64,000 bases of DNA from Bacteroidia bacterium (lineage in GTDB: Bacteria > Bacteroidota > Bacteroidia > Bacteroidales > Paludibacteraceae). This document shows, piece by piece, positions 53,509 through 63,200 of the stretch. A program made the translations under genes and the position numbers. Where the stretch lies: the NCBI GenBank assembly GCA_009930305.1, contig RZYM01000004.1, positions 95,503 to 159,502 on the forward strand. The letters are read 5' to 3'. The notes under the pieces are model-generated. The model was given only the letters and a program-made list of their open reading frames with translations. It had not been told where the DNA came from and did not search any database. Each line of letters starts with the position of its first letter. Within the stretch, counting starts at the first letter, position 1.

Positions 53509-54726
53509 TTATATGTTTTTTATAACCAATGTTGAGTTTGTTCCCCCAAATCCGAATGAGTTTGACAAGAATGTGTCAAAATGTTTTATAATGCGTTTTG
53601 CGGGAATATTCAATTTTGCAGAATCTTCGTCAGGATTTTCAAAGTTGATGTTTGGAGCAATGAAATCATTCTTCATCATCAACATTGAATAAATAACTTC
53701 ACTAGCACCTGCCATCCACATTTCGTGGCCTGTCATAGCTTTTGTTGAAGTAATTTCCGGTTTGTAATCACCAAATACATTATAAATAGCTTTAGCTTCG
53801 TTTCTATCACCAACCGGAGTTGATGTAGCATGAGCATTTACATAACCGATTTCTCGGATATTGATATTTGCATCTTTAATAGCCATTTTTAATGAACGAC
53901 TTGGGCCATCTACGTTAGGAACTGAAATGTGGTCACCATTAGATGAGAATCCATATCCGCATACTTCAGCTAAAATAGGAGCACCACGGCGTACAGCAGA
54001 TTCATAACTTTCGATAATAATAGTTGCAGCACCACCTCCAGGTACTAAACCATCACGGTCGCGGTCAAATGGGCGAGATGCTTTAGTAGGATCGTTTTCG
54101 CGTGTAGAAAAAGCGCTGATTCCATCAAAACTGCCAACTGCATAAGGATTAACTTCTTGTGCACCACCACATACTACGATGTCTTGTAAACCATTACGTA
54201 TCAATAATGTACCTAAGCCGATAGCGTGCGAACCACTAGCGCATGCACCTGAAACGGTCAAGTTCATTCCTTTTAATTTGAATATACATGCAAGATTCAT
54301 TGTTACGGTTGAATTCATTGATTGAAAGATACCTCCCGAACCAATCAATGTAGTGTCTTTTTTCTCGCGCATTGTGTCAATACTATTCATGACAGCTTGT
54401 GCACTACTATCGTTACCATATAGCAAACCAACTTCGTGTGCTTCTAAAAAATCTATATCCAAATTAGCATTACGTAATGCTTCTGCTGTAGCTACGTATG
54501 CGTATTTAGCTTGTTCGGGCATATATACACGTTGGTTGCGGCTCAATTCTTTCTTTAAATCTGGTACATCTATTTTTGCAGTAAGTGCGGAGCGAAATCC
54601 CATTTCTTTGCGCTCAGGATCAAATACAATACCTGATTTGCCATTATATAGAGATTCTTTTACCGCATCCAAACCGTTACCTAAACAAGAGTAGATGCCC
54701 ATACCAGTTATAACGACTCTTTTCAT
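53509..54726 (-). CDS. Beta-ketoacyl-ACP synthase of the polyene cluster
   Basis: 405 residues. The catalytic triad is complete: VSGACASGSHAIGLG (Cys near 162), HATSTPVGD (His near 295) and TKAMTGHEMWMAGAS (Lys and His near 330), so it is an active condensing enzyme, not a chain-length factor. The protein resembles FabF and ApeO/ApeR. No second ketosynthase or chain-length factor is in the cluster. Its ATG overlaps the acyltransferase TGA (ATGA). Confidence 0.9.
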   Translation of the reverse strand: MKRVVITGMGIYSCLGNGLDAVKESLYNGKSGIVFDPERKEMGFRSALTAKIDVPDLKKELSRNQRVYMPEQAKYAYVATAEALRNANLDIDFLEAHEVGLLYGNDSSAQAVMNSIDTMREKKDTTLIGSGGIFQSMNSTVTMNLACIFKLKGMNLTVSGACASGSHAIGLGTLLIRNGLQDIVVCGGAQEVNPYAVGSFDGISAFSTRENDPTKASRPFDRDRDGLVPGGGAATIIIESYESAVRRGAPILAEVCGYGFSSNGDHISVPNVDGPSRSLKMAIKDANINIREIGYVNAHATSTPVGDRNEAKAIYNVFGDYKPEITSTKAMTGHEMWMAGASEVIYSMLMMKNDFIAPNINFENPDEDSAKLNIPAKRIIKHFDTFLSNSFGFGGTNSTLVIKNI

Positions 54727-56072
54727 TTTAATATATTGTTTAATTGTTCATGTATAGTCTGACGTAATGTGCTAAGATTCTTTATTTTGTCCGAATTTTT
54801 ATAAAGTCCGTAGCGGATATTAGTTATAAAACGAAGACTGTATTTTCTATAGTACCATGCGAATAAACTAATGAGCGGCAAAAGTAATACATAAATTAAT
54901 GCAATCCACCAATTTATGTAAATGCCAACTAAAATAAGGTTTAGAATGTAAAATATAGGGATGAAAAATAGTATGTTAAGTGCGTACAAAAACGTACCTT
55001 GAAACATATTATCTAAGCTTTTGCCAAACAATTTGGGTAAGCAATATTGTATTCCGGCAGGCCATAATGATATAATCCATATAGGGAATAATATAACTGA
55101 TACTAATAATCCTAATAGATTAGGGAATAATGATGGTTTGTCTTGTAAACATTGCTCGTCGATGCGTGCTTCTTTTAAACCATCTCTCAATTGTATGACT
55201 TTATTATATATTTTATTAATAGCAGCGCTATCAGATTTTTTTGCATCCTCCAAATTACTGTAAAAGGCTTTATCAACCAATAATTTTGATGGCAAGTCTG
55301 TAGTACTTAAATTATGATTTTTCGCATATTCCATACGATAAGAATCACGCAAAAAGTCTATGGCTTCGTAATTTTCCAAGTCAGTAATATTCAACATCAA
55401 ATTTTCAATTTGTTGGCGTGCTAAGGCATTTGCTTGACGTTGAGCTGTACGAGGTTTTGTTTTGTATAATTCGTAGAAATCTTTCAAATGAATAGGCTTT
55501 CCGAACTTTACCATAAACTCGTTTTGTATGCCAAAATAGTCTGAATAATGGTTGCATGAAGGCAATAATACAATATCTGTTTTAAAATCGCCTAATTCGG
55601 CGGCTTCAAATGCTAATTTAACGTAGCCGAGTGAAAAATTTCCTAGCCAGCGTTTATCTTGATGGCCTGATTCCGGATACATCATTATTGTGCATCCGTT
55701 TAATAATTCTTGTTCAGTCATCTTAAATGTTTCTTCATTTTTCCCTAAGGCAGATTCACCCTCATGTTCCAAGCGAAATGCAGGTAATAATCCGATTGAA
55801 CGTAAAAATTTGTTAGCTATCGGATGCAGTGCAAAGACATCTGCGCGTGTTATAAAATGTGGTTTCCTGTCGCGAAATGTAAACAATACCCCAAGTGGGT
55901 CGTTTAAACAATTCTGGTGGTTTGAAACAATTAAGGTAGGAGTTCCATCAGCCGGAATCTCTTCAGGATTTATTTTATACGTTTTAGTGTAGTAGATTTT
56001 ATCGTGAAAAAATCTCATATACGATTTGAATATACGATAAAATACACTTGGTTTGTCTTTTTTATGTTTCAT
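54723..56072 (-). CDS. 1-acylglycerol-3-phosphate acyltransferase-like membrane protein
   Basis: 449 residues. The acyltransferase motif SNHQNCLNDPLGVLF (near 49-63) has the His...Asp pair with five residues between, as in the Bacteroidetes branch of PlsC-like enzymes, and a second motif MMYPESGHQDKRW near 133. Two or three helices (about 320-345, 365-410) follow. In this cluster it may attach the polyene acyl chain to a lipid. It is the first gene of the cluster, about 200 bases after a candidate promoter. Confidence 0.82.
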   Translation of the reverse strand: MKHKKDKPSVFYRIFKSYMRFFHDKIYYTKTYKINPEEIPADGTPTLIVSNHQNCLNDPLGVLFTFRDRKPHFITRADVFALHPIANKFLRSIGLLPAFRLEHEGESALGKNEETFKMTEQELLNGCTIMMYPESGHQDKRWLGNFSLGYVKLAFEAAELGDFKTDIVLLPSCNHYSDYFGIQNEFMVKFGKPIHLKDFYELYKTKPRTAQRQANALARQQIENLMLNITDLENYEAIDFLRDSYRMEYAKNHNLSTTDLPSKLLVDKAFYSNLEDAKKSDSAAINKIYNKVIQLRDGLKEARIDEQCLQDKPSLFPNLLGLLVSVILFPIWIISLWPAGIQYCLPKLFGKSLDNMFQGTFLYALNILFFIPIFYILNLILVGIYINWWIALIYVLLLPLISLFAWYYRKYSLRFITNIRYGLYKNSDKIKNLSTLRQTIHEQLNNILK

Positions 56073-56295
56073 TTGTTTATGAATTTGTTGTGTGAGTTTT
56101 GACTAGGTTGTACAAGTAATAGCAAGTGGTTTGATAAAGTTCAGATTCTTTTATAGATATAATACCTGATTCATATCCGCTTTTGATATTTGTGAACATA
56201 TTCGATAAAACTTCAACATTTGTGTCTGATTTTCAATAGATTATATTTTTATTACACCCTCTTATAAAAAGGCACGAAATTACTGTCTTTTTTTT

Positions 56296-56307
56296 GAACA
56301 AATGTTC
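56296..56307. promoter_or_regulatory. Inverted repeat overlapping the -33 region of the polyene cluster promoter
   Basis: GAACAAATGTTC: perfect 5-bp arms around AA. Its centre contains the TTTG (minus strand) that would be the -33 element, the place for a repressor operator. A single copy; no regulator is encoded next to it. Confidence 0.35.
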
Positions 56308-56476
56308 GATTTTGCATTATTGTTATCAATAATATGTTTTATATAACGTAAATATTTGACGATTAATATAAATAAAATGACTTTTTTTGCATTTCGTGAT
56401 AATTTTTAATCAATATGATATGCTATAATTATATTTATTTTGCAGAAATTCTGTTTTGTTGTCTAATAGTATGTTG

Positions 56477-56484
56477 TATCTTTG
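56477..56484 (+). promoter_or_regulatory. FKBP operon promoter -7 element
   Basis: TATCTTTG, a perfect TAnnTTTG match, 18 bases before the first FKBP ATG. Confidence 0.7.
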
Positions 56485-56501
56485 TACCTTAATTATTTAG
56501 T

Positions 56502-57089
56502 ATGGAAAAAGTAAGTTATGCCTTAGGCTTAAATGTAGGCAATAATATTTTAAGCAGTGGAATTAAAAATTTAGATTTGGCTAATTTTGGTCAAGGAATA
56601 AAAGATGTAATGACAGGCGAAAAGCCACAAATGTCTTACGAAGAAGCAAATGACGTGTTAAATAAGTTTTTTAGTGAGTTGGCTGAAAAAATCAACGGCA
56701 AGAATAAAGAAATAGGAGCTGCTTTTTTGGCTCAGAATAAGTCAAAAGAAGGAGTTGTTGAGTTACCAAGCGGTTTGCAATACCAAGTTTTGAAAGAAGG
56801 TAATGGAATAAAGCCGGTATCAACAGATCGTGTAAAATGTCATTATGAAGGAATGTTGTTAGACGGAAAAGTATTTGATAGTTCTGTTAAACGTGGAGAA
56901 CCTGCAGTGTTTGGTGTAAATCAAGTTATTCAGGGTTGGATAGAAGCTTTACAATTGATGACAGAAGGTTCAAAATGGCGTTTGTTTATTCCTTCCGAAT
57001 TAGCATATGGTGCATCAGGTGCAGGTCAAGATATTCCTCCTCATGCAACGCTAATTTTTGATGTAGAACTTATTAAAGTATTGAAATAA
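56502..57089 (+). CDS. FKBP-type peptidyl-prolyl isomerase, cytoplasmic form
   Basis: 195 residues, without a signal peptide (MEKVSYALGLNVGNNILSSG). An FKBP_N dimerisation helix domain (about 1-80) precedes the FKBP domain (about 85-195), where VKCHYEGMLLDGKVFDSSVKRGEPAVF, VIQGWIEALQLMTEGSKWR and PSELAYGASGAG give the active-site pattern. It would act on cytoplasmic proteins, like FklB. It overlaps the next FKBP gene by one base (TAATG). Confidence 0.92.
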   Translation: MEKVSYALGLNVGNNILSSGIKNLDLANFGQGIKDVMTGEKPQMSYEEANDVLNKFFSELAEKINGKNKEIGAAFLAQNKSKEGVVELPSGLQYQVLKEGNGIKPVSTDRVKCHYEGMLLDGKVFDSSVKRGEPAVFGVNQVIQGWIEALQLMTEGSKWRLFIPSELAYGASGAGQDIPPHATLIFDVELIKVLK

Positions 57090-57787
57090 TGAAAAAGTTT
57101 GTTTTCGTTTTATGCGTTTTTGCATTTTGTTTTACCGGAATGCAGGCAAAAAAGAAAACTGCTCAACAGCCGAATTCTGTTGAGTTGGCAACAGAAGCAG
57201 ATTCGGCAAGCTATGCACTCGGTGTAAATATGGGAAGTCAGATTGCTGCTAATTTAACTAAGGAAGGTTATCGGCTTGATATATTTGCTCAGGGTTTTAA
57301 TGCTGCTCTGTTTTCCGGTCCTACAAAAATTTCGGTTGATTCTGCTGAAATATTTTTGAATAACTACATGCGTAAAATGGAAGAAGTTGCAACGAAATCC
57401 AGAATAAAAGAACAAGAAACTTTTTTAGCTGAAAACAAAAAGCGCGAAGGTGTTAAAGAAACTGAGAGCGGTTTGCAATATATTATTGTAAAATTAGGAA
57501 CAGGAGAAAAACCTGCGGCTGCAGATAAGGTAAAAGTTAATTATGAAGGCTCTTTACTAAATGGAACTAAATTTGATAGTTCTATTGATAGAGGTGAGCC
57601 ATTAGTGATGCAGCTAAACAGAGTAATATCAGGTTGGCAAGAAGGAGTACAATTAATGCCTGTCGGCTCAAAATTTGTTTTCTATATCCCATACGAACTG
57701 GCTTATGGTAAGCAAGGAGCAGGACAAGTTATCCCCCCATATTCAACTTTAATATTTGAGGTTGAATTATTAGAAATAGTAAAATAA
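57089..57787 (+). CDS. FKBP-type peptidyl-prolyl isomerase, periplasmic (Sec-exported) form
   Basis: 232 residues. A signal peptide (MKKFVFVLCVFAFCFTGMQA) is followed by a Lys-rich linker, an FKBP_N domain (about 35-115) and the FKBP domain (about 120-232; VKVNYEGSLLNGTKFDSSIDRGEPLVM, VISGWQEGVQLMPVGSKFVFYIP, ELAYGKQGAGQVIPP). No lipobox Cys, so it is predicted soluble in the periplasm. The domain arrangement equals that of the upstream gene, so they are duplicates. Confidence 0.92.
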   Translation: MKKFVFVLCVFAFCFTGMQAKKKTAQQPNSVELATEADSASYALGVNMGSQIAANLTKEGYRLDIFAQGFNAALFSGPTKISVDSAEIFLNNYMRKMEEVATKSRIKEQETFLAENKKREGVKETESGLQYIIVKLGTGEKPAAADKVKVNYEGSLLNGTKFDSSIDRGEPLVMQLNRVISGWQEGVQLMPVGSKFVFYIPYELAYGKQGAGQVIPPYSTLIFEVELLEIVK

Positions 57788-57812
57788 TAGTTATAATTAA
57801 TTTAGTTTAATC

Positions 57813-58679
57813 ATGAAAAAAACCGCAATTTTGACAGTATTAGCTGTCGTAACAAGTTTGTTTATTACATCTTGTAATAACAAATCAGTAAAGATAGAGA
57901 GTAATTTGGATTCAATTTCTTATGCAGCAGGTGTCGTAAATTCATATGGTCTGACTCCTTATTTGTCAGAGAGAATGAATATTGATACCACATACATTGA
58001 TGAAATTATAAGAGGTATTAAAGAAGCATCAGGCGAAAAGTCTGAAAAAGAAAAAGCATATCTAGCAGGTTTGCAAATAGGTTCTCAAATTCAAAGTCAG
58101 ATTCCTAATATGAATGAATCTATATTTTCTTCTGATACATTAACTAAAATAGATGAGAAGATTTTTTATGCAGCATTTATTGCTTCTTTAAAGAAGGATT
58201 CTGTTATAATGAATGTAGAAGATGCTTCTTCATTTATTAAAGCAGAAAGAGAAAAACGTAACATCGCTCAAATGGAAAAATTATATGGAGCAAACAAGCA
58301 AGCAGGTGTCGCTTTTTTGGAGAATAATAAAACACAAGAGGGTGTAGTTGTAACAGCTAGTGGTTTACAATATAAAGTTGTAAAAATGGGTAATGGTGCT
58401 AAACCGCTTGCAACAGATCGTGTTAAAGTTAATTATCATGGTACATTAATTGATGGTACTGTATTTGATAGTTCAGTAGAACGTGGTACTCCTGCAGAAT
58501 TTGCTTTAGATCGTGTTATTGCAGGTTGGACAGAAGGTTTGCAATTAATGCCTGTAGGTTCTAAATTTACATTTTATGTTCCATGTCAATTAGGATACAA
58601 TGATCGTGAAGCCGGAGAAATCAAACCGTTCTCAACACTAATATTCGATATCGAATTATTGGAAATTGTAAAAAAGTAA
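57813..58679 (+). CDS. FKBP-type peptidyl-prolyl isomerase, lipoprotein form
   Basis: 288 residues. A signal peptide ends in a lipobox (FITSC, Cys near 21), so it should be anchored to a membrane. An extended N-terminal helical domain (about 30-175) precedes the FKBP domain (about 180-288: VKVNYHGTLIDGTVFDSSVERGTPAEF, VIAGWTEGLQLMPVGSKFTFYVP). It completes a set of cytoplasmic, periplasmic and lipid-anchored paralogues in one operon. A terminator follows. Confidence 0.92.
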   Translation: MKKTAILTVLAVVTSLFITSCNNKSVKIESNLDSISYAAGVVNSYGLTPYLSERMNIDTTYIDEIIRGIKEASGEKSEKEKAYLAGLQIGSQIQSQIPNMNESIFSSDTLTKIDEKIFYAAFIASLKKDSVIMNVEDASSFIKAEREKRNIAQMEKLYGANKQAGVAFLENNKTQEGVVVTASGLQYKVVKMGNGAKPLATDRVKVNYHGTLIDGTVFDSSVERGTPAEFALDRVIAGWTEGLQLMPVGSKFTFYVPCQLGYNDREAGEIKPFSTLIFDIELLEIVKK

Positions 58680-58705
58680 GATAGTTAAATCAATTTCATA
58701 CGAAT

Positions 58706-58735
58706 CCCGCCGTATTTTTATATGGCGGGTTTTTT
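58706..58735 (+). terminator. Terminator after the FKBP operon
   Basis: CCCGCC (58706-58711) pairs with GGCGGG (58724-58729) around a 12-base AT loop and is followed by six T. Confidence 0.85.
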
Positions 58736-58755
58736 AACTTCAATATTATTAAATA

Positions 58756-59211
58756 ATGGAAAAAGTAGACGAACTTGATAAAGAGATTCTGCGCATTATA
58801 ATTAAAAATGCTAGAATTCCATTTGCAGAAGTAGCTGAAACATGTGGCGTATCGCGTGCTGCCATACATCAAAGAGTTCAGAAATTGATAGATACAAGTG
58901 TGATAGAAGGTTCAGGATATGCAGTTAATGCTCAAAAATTAGGGTATTCAACATGTACATATATAGGAATCCGTCTTGAAAAAGGTTCTATGTATAAAAC
59001 TGTTGCACCAGAATTGAAAAAAATCCCCGAAATTACTGAATGTCATTTCACAACAGGCGCATATACGATGCTAATTAAGTTGTATGCACGTGATAACGAG
59101 CATCTTATGGAACTTCTTAATGATAAAATTCAGGAGATACATGGAGTTGTTTCGACCGAGACCTTAATTTCACTTGATCGTAGTTTTCAGAGGGAGATAC
59201 CTATATTTTAA
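58756..59211 (+). CDS. Lrp/AsnC-family transcriptional regulator
   Basis: 151 residues. An N-terminal winged helix-turn-helix (DKEILRIIIKNARIPFAEVAETCGVSRAAIHQRVQKL, about 7-43) and a C-terminal RAM (ACT-like) domain (65-145) that usually binds an amino acid and makes octamers. It stands alone after the FKBP terminator. The target genes are unknown; the amino-acid genes in this window (ilv, gdhA) are possible but no binding site was seen. Confidence 0.92.
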   Translation: MEKVDELDKEILRIIIKNARIPFAEVAETCGVSRAAIHQRVQKLIDTSVIEGSGYAVNAQKLGYSTCTYIGIRLEKGSMYKTVAPELKKIPEITECHFTTGAYTMLIKLYARDNEHLMELLNDKIQEIHGVVSTETLISLDRSFQREIPIF

Positions 59212-59234
59212 TGCAATGAATTTTTGGCTGAAGT

Positions 59235-60218
59235 TTACCAATAAACCACAGGACAAAGATCTTTGCGTTTGGGCTTAATAACATATATCAGCGATAATTC
59301 ATGAGCCCACGTTCCATTGCCTTCTGTGGATACGTTGAAATCGCATATGTAGAATAACTGAAGACCTTTATAATGTACGCCAACCATAGCAGATGCTATA
59401 TTAGAGTCTATAAAATTACTCTTAAAGGCTACACCTAATATTAAAGGTTTAAATGCAACTCCTGTACCTAAATATGCTGCATTAAAATTAAATTGGTGTT
59501 GGTAGTTTGCATTGATGAATAAGTATGTAGATGATAAATCCCGTTTATTATACAAGCCGCTTTGATGTTTAAAGTCGTACACATAATTTATGTGGGCAAC
59601 ATATTTTCTATATATTTTATTCCTATTTTTATCGATAAATCCGTTGTCTGGTTCCGATAAGTGATTTGCAGAAAATCCTATAGTTAGTTTGTTCTCCATA
59701 ACAAAGGCAATACCGGCAGAAAAGTCTCCAATAATTCGATTATCATTTTCAAAATTTTCAAGTGTAGTAGGGTTTATACTTCCTGAAGCAGGGTCGTATT
59801 GGTCTTCAAATATAAGGTTTGCGTATCCAAAATAATTTAAGAATAGAGAACCCTGTATACCTAAACGAATAAAATATCCATCTGCTAAACGTATATTGTG
59901 AGCGTATACTAATGCCAATTCGTTAGTTTGGAATATTCCGTTAGACATATTGTCGTAAGTGTAAGAAAAACCAAGAGAGCACATTTGCTTGTAAAAATTT
60001 TGGTCATATGATACGCGTGCGGTGTGGTAGCGATTACCTAGATTCATCCATTGTTGGCGGTAATTTGTCGCAATACGTATGGCATTTGCATTACCTGCTA
60101 ATGCCGGATTTAAACTAAATGGAACTATATTATGATTGCTGAAGGTATAGTCTTGTCCGCTCACTTTTATACAGAAAAGCAAGATTAAAATGATAGTACA
60201 TGACAAGAACTTCTTCAT
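59235..60218 (-). CDS. PorP/SprF-family type IX secretion outer-membrane protein
   Basis: 327 residues with a signal peptide (MKKFLSCTIILILLFCIKVSG). It begins QDYTFSNHNIVPFSLNPALAGNANAIRIATNYRQQW, the PorP/SprF signature, and has the aromatic-rich alternating pattern of an outer-membrane beta-barrel. In Flavobacterium SprF is needed for secretion of the giant adhesin SprB, and genes of this type stand next to their substrate gene. Here it lies 5 bases after a giant repeat protein, so the pair is probably secretion partner and cargo. Confidence 0.9.
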   Translation of the reverse strand: MKKFLSCTIILILLFCIKVSGQDYTFSNHNIVPFSLNPALAGNANAIRIATNYRQQWMNLGNRYHTARVSYDQNFYKQMCSLGFSYTYDNMSNGIFQTNELALVYAHNIRLADGYFIRLGIQGSLFLNYFGYANLIFEDQYDPASGSINPTTLENFENDNRIIGDFSAGIAFVMENKLTIGFSANHLSEPDNGFIDKNRNKIYRKYVAHINYVYDFKHQSGLYNKRDLSSTYLFINANYQHQFNFNAAYLGTGVAFKPLILGVAFKSNFIDSNIASAMVGVHYKGLQLFYICDFNVSTEGNGTWAHELSLIYVIKPKRKDLCPVVYW

Positions 60219-60223
60219 GTTAT

Positions 60224-63200
60224 TTATCTAACAATGGTAACAAATCCTTTTTTAGTTCCTGATTTAACAACACCTTTATAGTCGCTTGTATAATTAACAA
60301 CCCATCCATATACACCCCATGGGCAAGGAACACCTTTGTAATTTCCATCCCAACGATCGGCTATACTTTTCCCTGAGTAAATAATTTCTCCTAAACGATT
60401 ATATATAATGAATTCGAATTTTGTAAAATACTCTCGTGCCTTAAATCCGAAACTATCGTTCAGTTCGTTCCCATCCGGTGTGAATGCATTAGGTGCCCAG
60501 AAATCTCGCCATGTGTATACAGCTTGTTCTCCCGTGTAGACACATCCGTAAGCATCTGTCGCAACTATACTAATTAAAAATGAATCTTTTCCTGCTATAT
60601 TGTAATTGTATGTAAGATTATTTCCTACTAAAACATCAGAATCATCATCCATATTCCAATTCCATGTTGTATTTGTTGGGGTTATTCCGGTTAATCTAAC
60701 TTGACTGTTACCTTCTTCAATATATGTAGGGTATACTTCAAAACGTATGCTGTCGCGTGCTTGCGGAACTAGTAATACGCTATCCTCATTAGTTGAACAT
60801 CCATTAAAATCCGTAGCCCTTACTCGTATTAATGTTGTTTCATCAAAATCAAGTAACAATTGGTCTGCAGAATTGTATGCAACCTCAGATATAAACGGAA
60901 TACTTTCCCATGTGTATTCATTTCCTCCGCTAACTCTCATAATTACAGTATCAGGCTCTTCCGGACAGGCTTTCTTATAATCGGTTTGCAAAATTAATTT
61001 AGATACGTCATACACATTGACTTCATATTCGGCATAATCATGGCAACCATTGGCAGCAATACCTGTAACTCCATAATGTTGGTGTTTCCTGATTGAATCG
61101 GTTATAAGTGATGTTCTTTCTCCCGAATACCAAATGTATGATTCAGCTCCCGATGCAGCTAAACGGAATGGAATGCCGGGACAGACAATAGCATCACCTG
61201 TAATATGTACGGTAGGAGGTGTTTTGACGTTTATTCTGATGTCGCGTGATGCAGTACATTTTTGTAATGAACCACTTAATCGTATTACTTGGTTGCCTCC
61301 GGGTTTTAATTTTAATACAGGTGATGTTGATAGGGTGTCACCATTATAAGTCCAATTGTAACTTGCAGCACCTTGCCCTAATAATATTATCGAATCACCA
61401 AGGCATGTTATTGTATCTCCATCAAAAGATACATTCGGCTCTTGTACCACATATACGTAGTGTGATGCATAATTTGAGCATCCTAAATTATCAGTTCCAA
61501 CAACTTTAAATGTTCTACTTTGCGAAAGAATTGCTTTCATAGTAGGCCCTGAGCTTGTTGCGGCATCATCCCAATGATAGGTTTCTGCTCCCGATGCATT
61601 TAAGGTCGCTAAGCCGTCCCTGCAAATATCATCATCACCGGTAATTGTTATTGTTGGCAATTGATTAACAGTTACGTCGAATGTATATGTGTTGGAACAT
61701 CCGTTTTCTCCTATTCCTACAACACTATATTGAGTTGAGTAATTAGGTGATATTACTACAATATCTTCATATACTTCGTTGCTCCATCTGTACGTATCAG
61801 CTCCTTTCGCAGTTAATGTCAGAGAATCGCCTTTGCATACAGATTTTTTGCCATCAACCCAAATGGTAGGAGCACTCTTGCTATAAATAGGAATATATAG
61901 AGTGTTTTCGCATCCATTTAAAGTTCCTGTTACCCAAAACTCAGTACCTGGCTCAGATATGGTTGTGTAGTAATCATTCTTTGAACCATCGTGCCATTCG
62001 TACGAACTTGCACCAGACATTCTAATGGTTACTTCTTCATTTACGCATACAGAGTCGGATCCATGTGCTTTTAGTTCTGGTATTGGCAAACAATGAATAT
62101 CAAATGATGCTTTGTTTTGGCATCCCTTATCATCATAGCCGACAACTGTAAATGTACTATCGTTACTTATATGAGGATACAATGTATTACCTGCATAGTT
62201 GCCATCCCACAAATAATACGAACCACCATTTGCTTTTAATTCTGTGAAGCCATCGTAACATATATCGCGTGTACCATCAATAGTAATATGCGGTAATACA
62301 TTGATTTTTACTCTAAAGGTATCTGTTGATGCGCAACCATTGTCAGCAGTTCCTGTTACAATGTAATCTGTTGTTACAAATGGTGATACTTCTATACTTT
62401 GCGTCAAATCTCCTGTATTCCATTTATATGAACTTACTTTACCTTGTGTTGTAAGGTTAGTACTTTCAAGCATACAGATCTCGTTTTTACCGATAATTTC
62501 AATCACAGGTAATGGTTTAACTACAATAGGTATTGTGATTTGAGCCGAGCATCCTTGTGTTGTACCGGTAAATGAATATGTTGTGCTATATTCGGGTGTT
62601 GCTACGTAATTACTATTTATAGTTCCGTCATGCCATTGATATGCATTTGCACCATCTGCTTGTAGAATTACTTTTTCGCCATAGCATACTGTTGTTTCGC
62701 CGGTGTATGATAATTCAGGTATAGATAAACGAAGAACTGTTGTACTAGCTGAACTTCTGCAATTATTAATATCAGTACCAACAACGGTAAATACAGAATC
62801 TTTGGTAATAACAGCTTGATAGTTTGCTCCTGTTATTATTCCGTTCCATATATAAGATGCAGCTCCGGATGCTGAAAGTATTGCGGTAGAACCTTCGCAA
62901 ATTCCATTAGGAGCATTAATAGATATCTCGGGTAATGAATTTACTGTCAATGTAAAATCTGCGTCAGATGAACATCCATTTGCGTTAGTTCCGCTTACAA
63001 TATATCGCATCGTACTTAGCGGAGATACAGTTATTTGTTTGTCGGTATGTGATGCAGCATCTTTCCATAAATAGGTGTCAGCACCATTAGCAGTTAAAGT
63101 CGTTTCATCTCCAAAACAAATAGCGTTTGTACCTGAAATATATACAGAAGGAAGAGGCATTACTGTTATGGAGATTTCAATGCTAGATGAACAATTTTGG

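Larger units (their letters stand above)
56073..56501. other. 429-base divergent intergenic region of the polyene cluster and FKBP operon
   Basis: AT-rich. On the minus strand a weak promoter for the cluster can be drawn: TAATTTCG at 56275-56282 (one mismatch to TAnnTTTG) and TTTG at 56299-56302. The inverted repeat GAACA-AA-TGTTC (56296-56307) covers that -33 element. On the plus strand TATCTTTG at 56477-56484 precedes the FKBP genes. No gene is seen. Confidence 0.5.
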
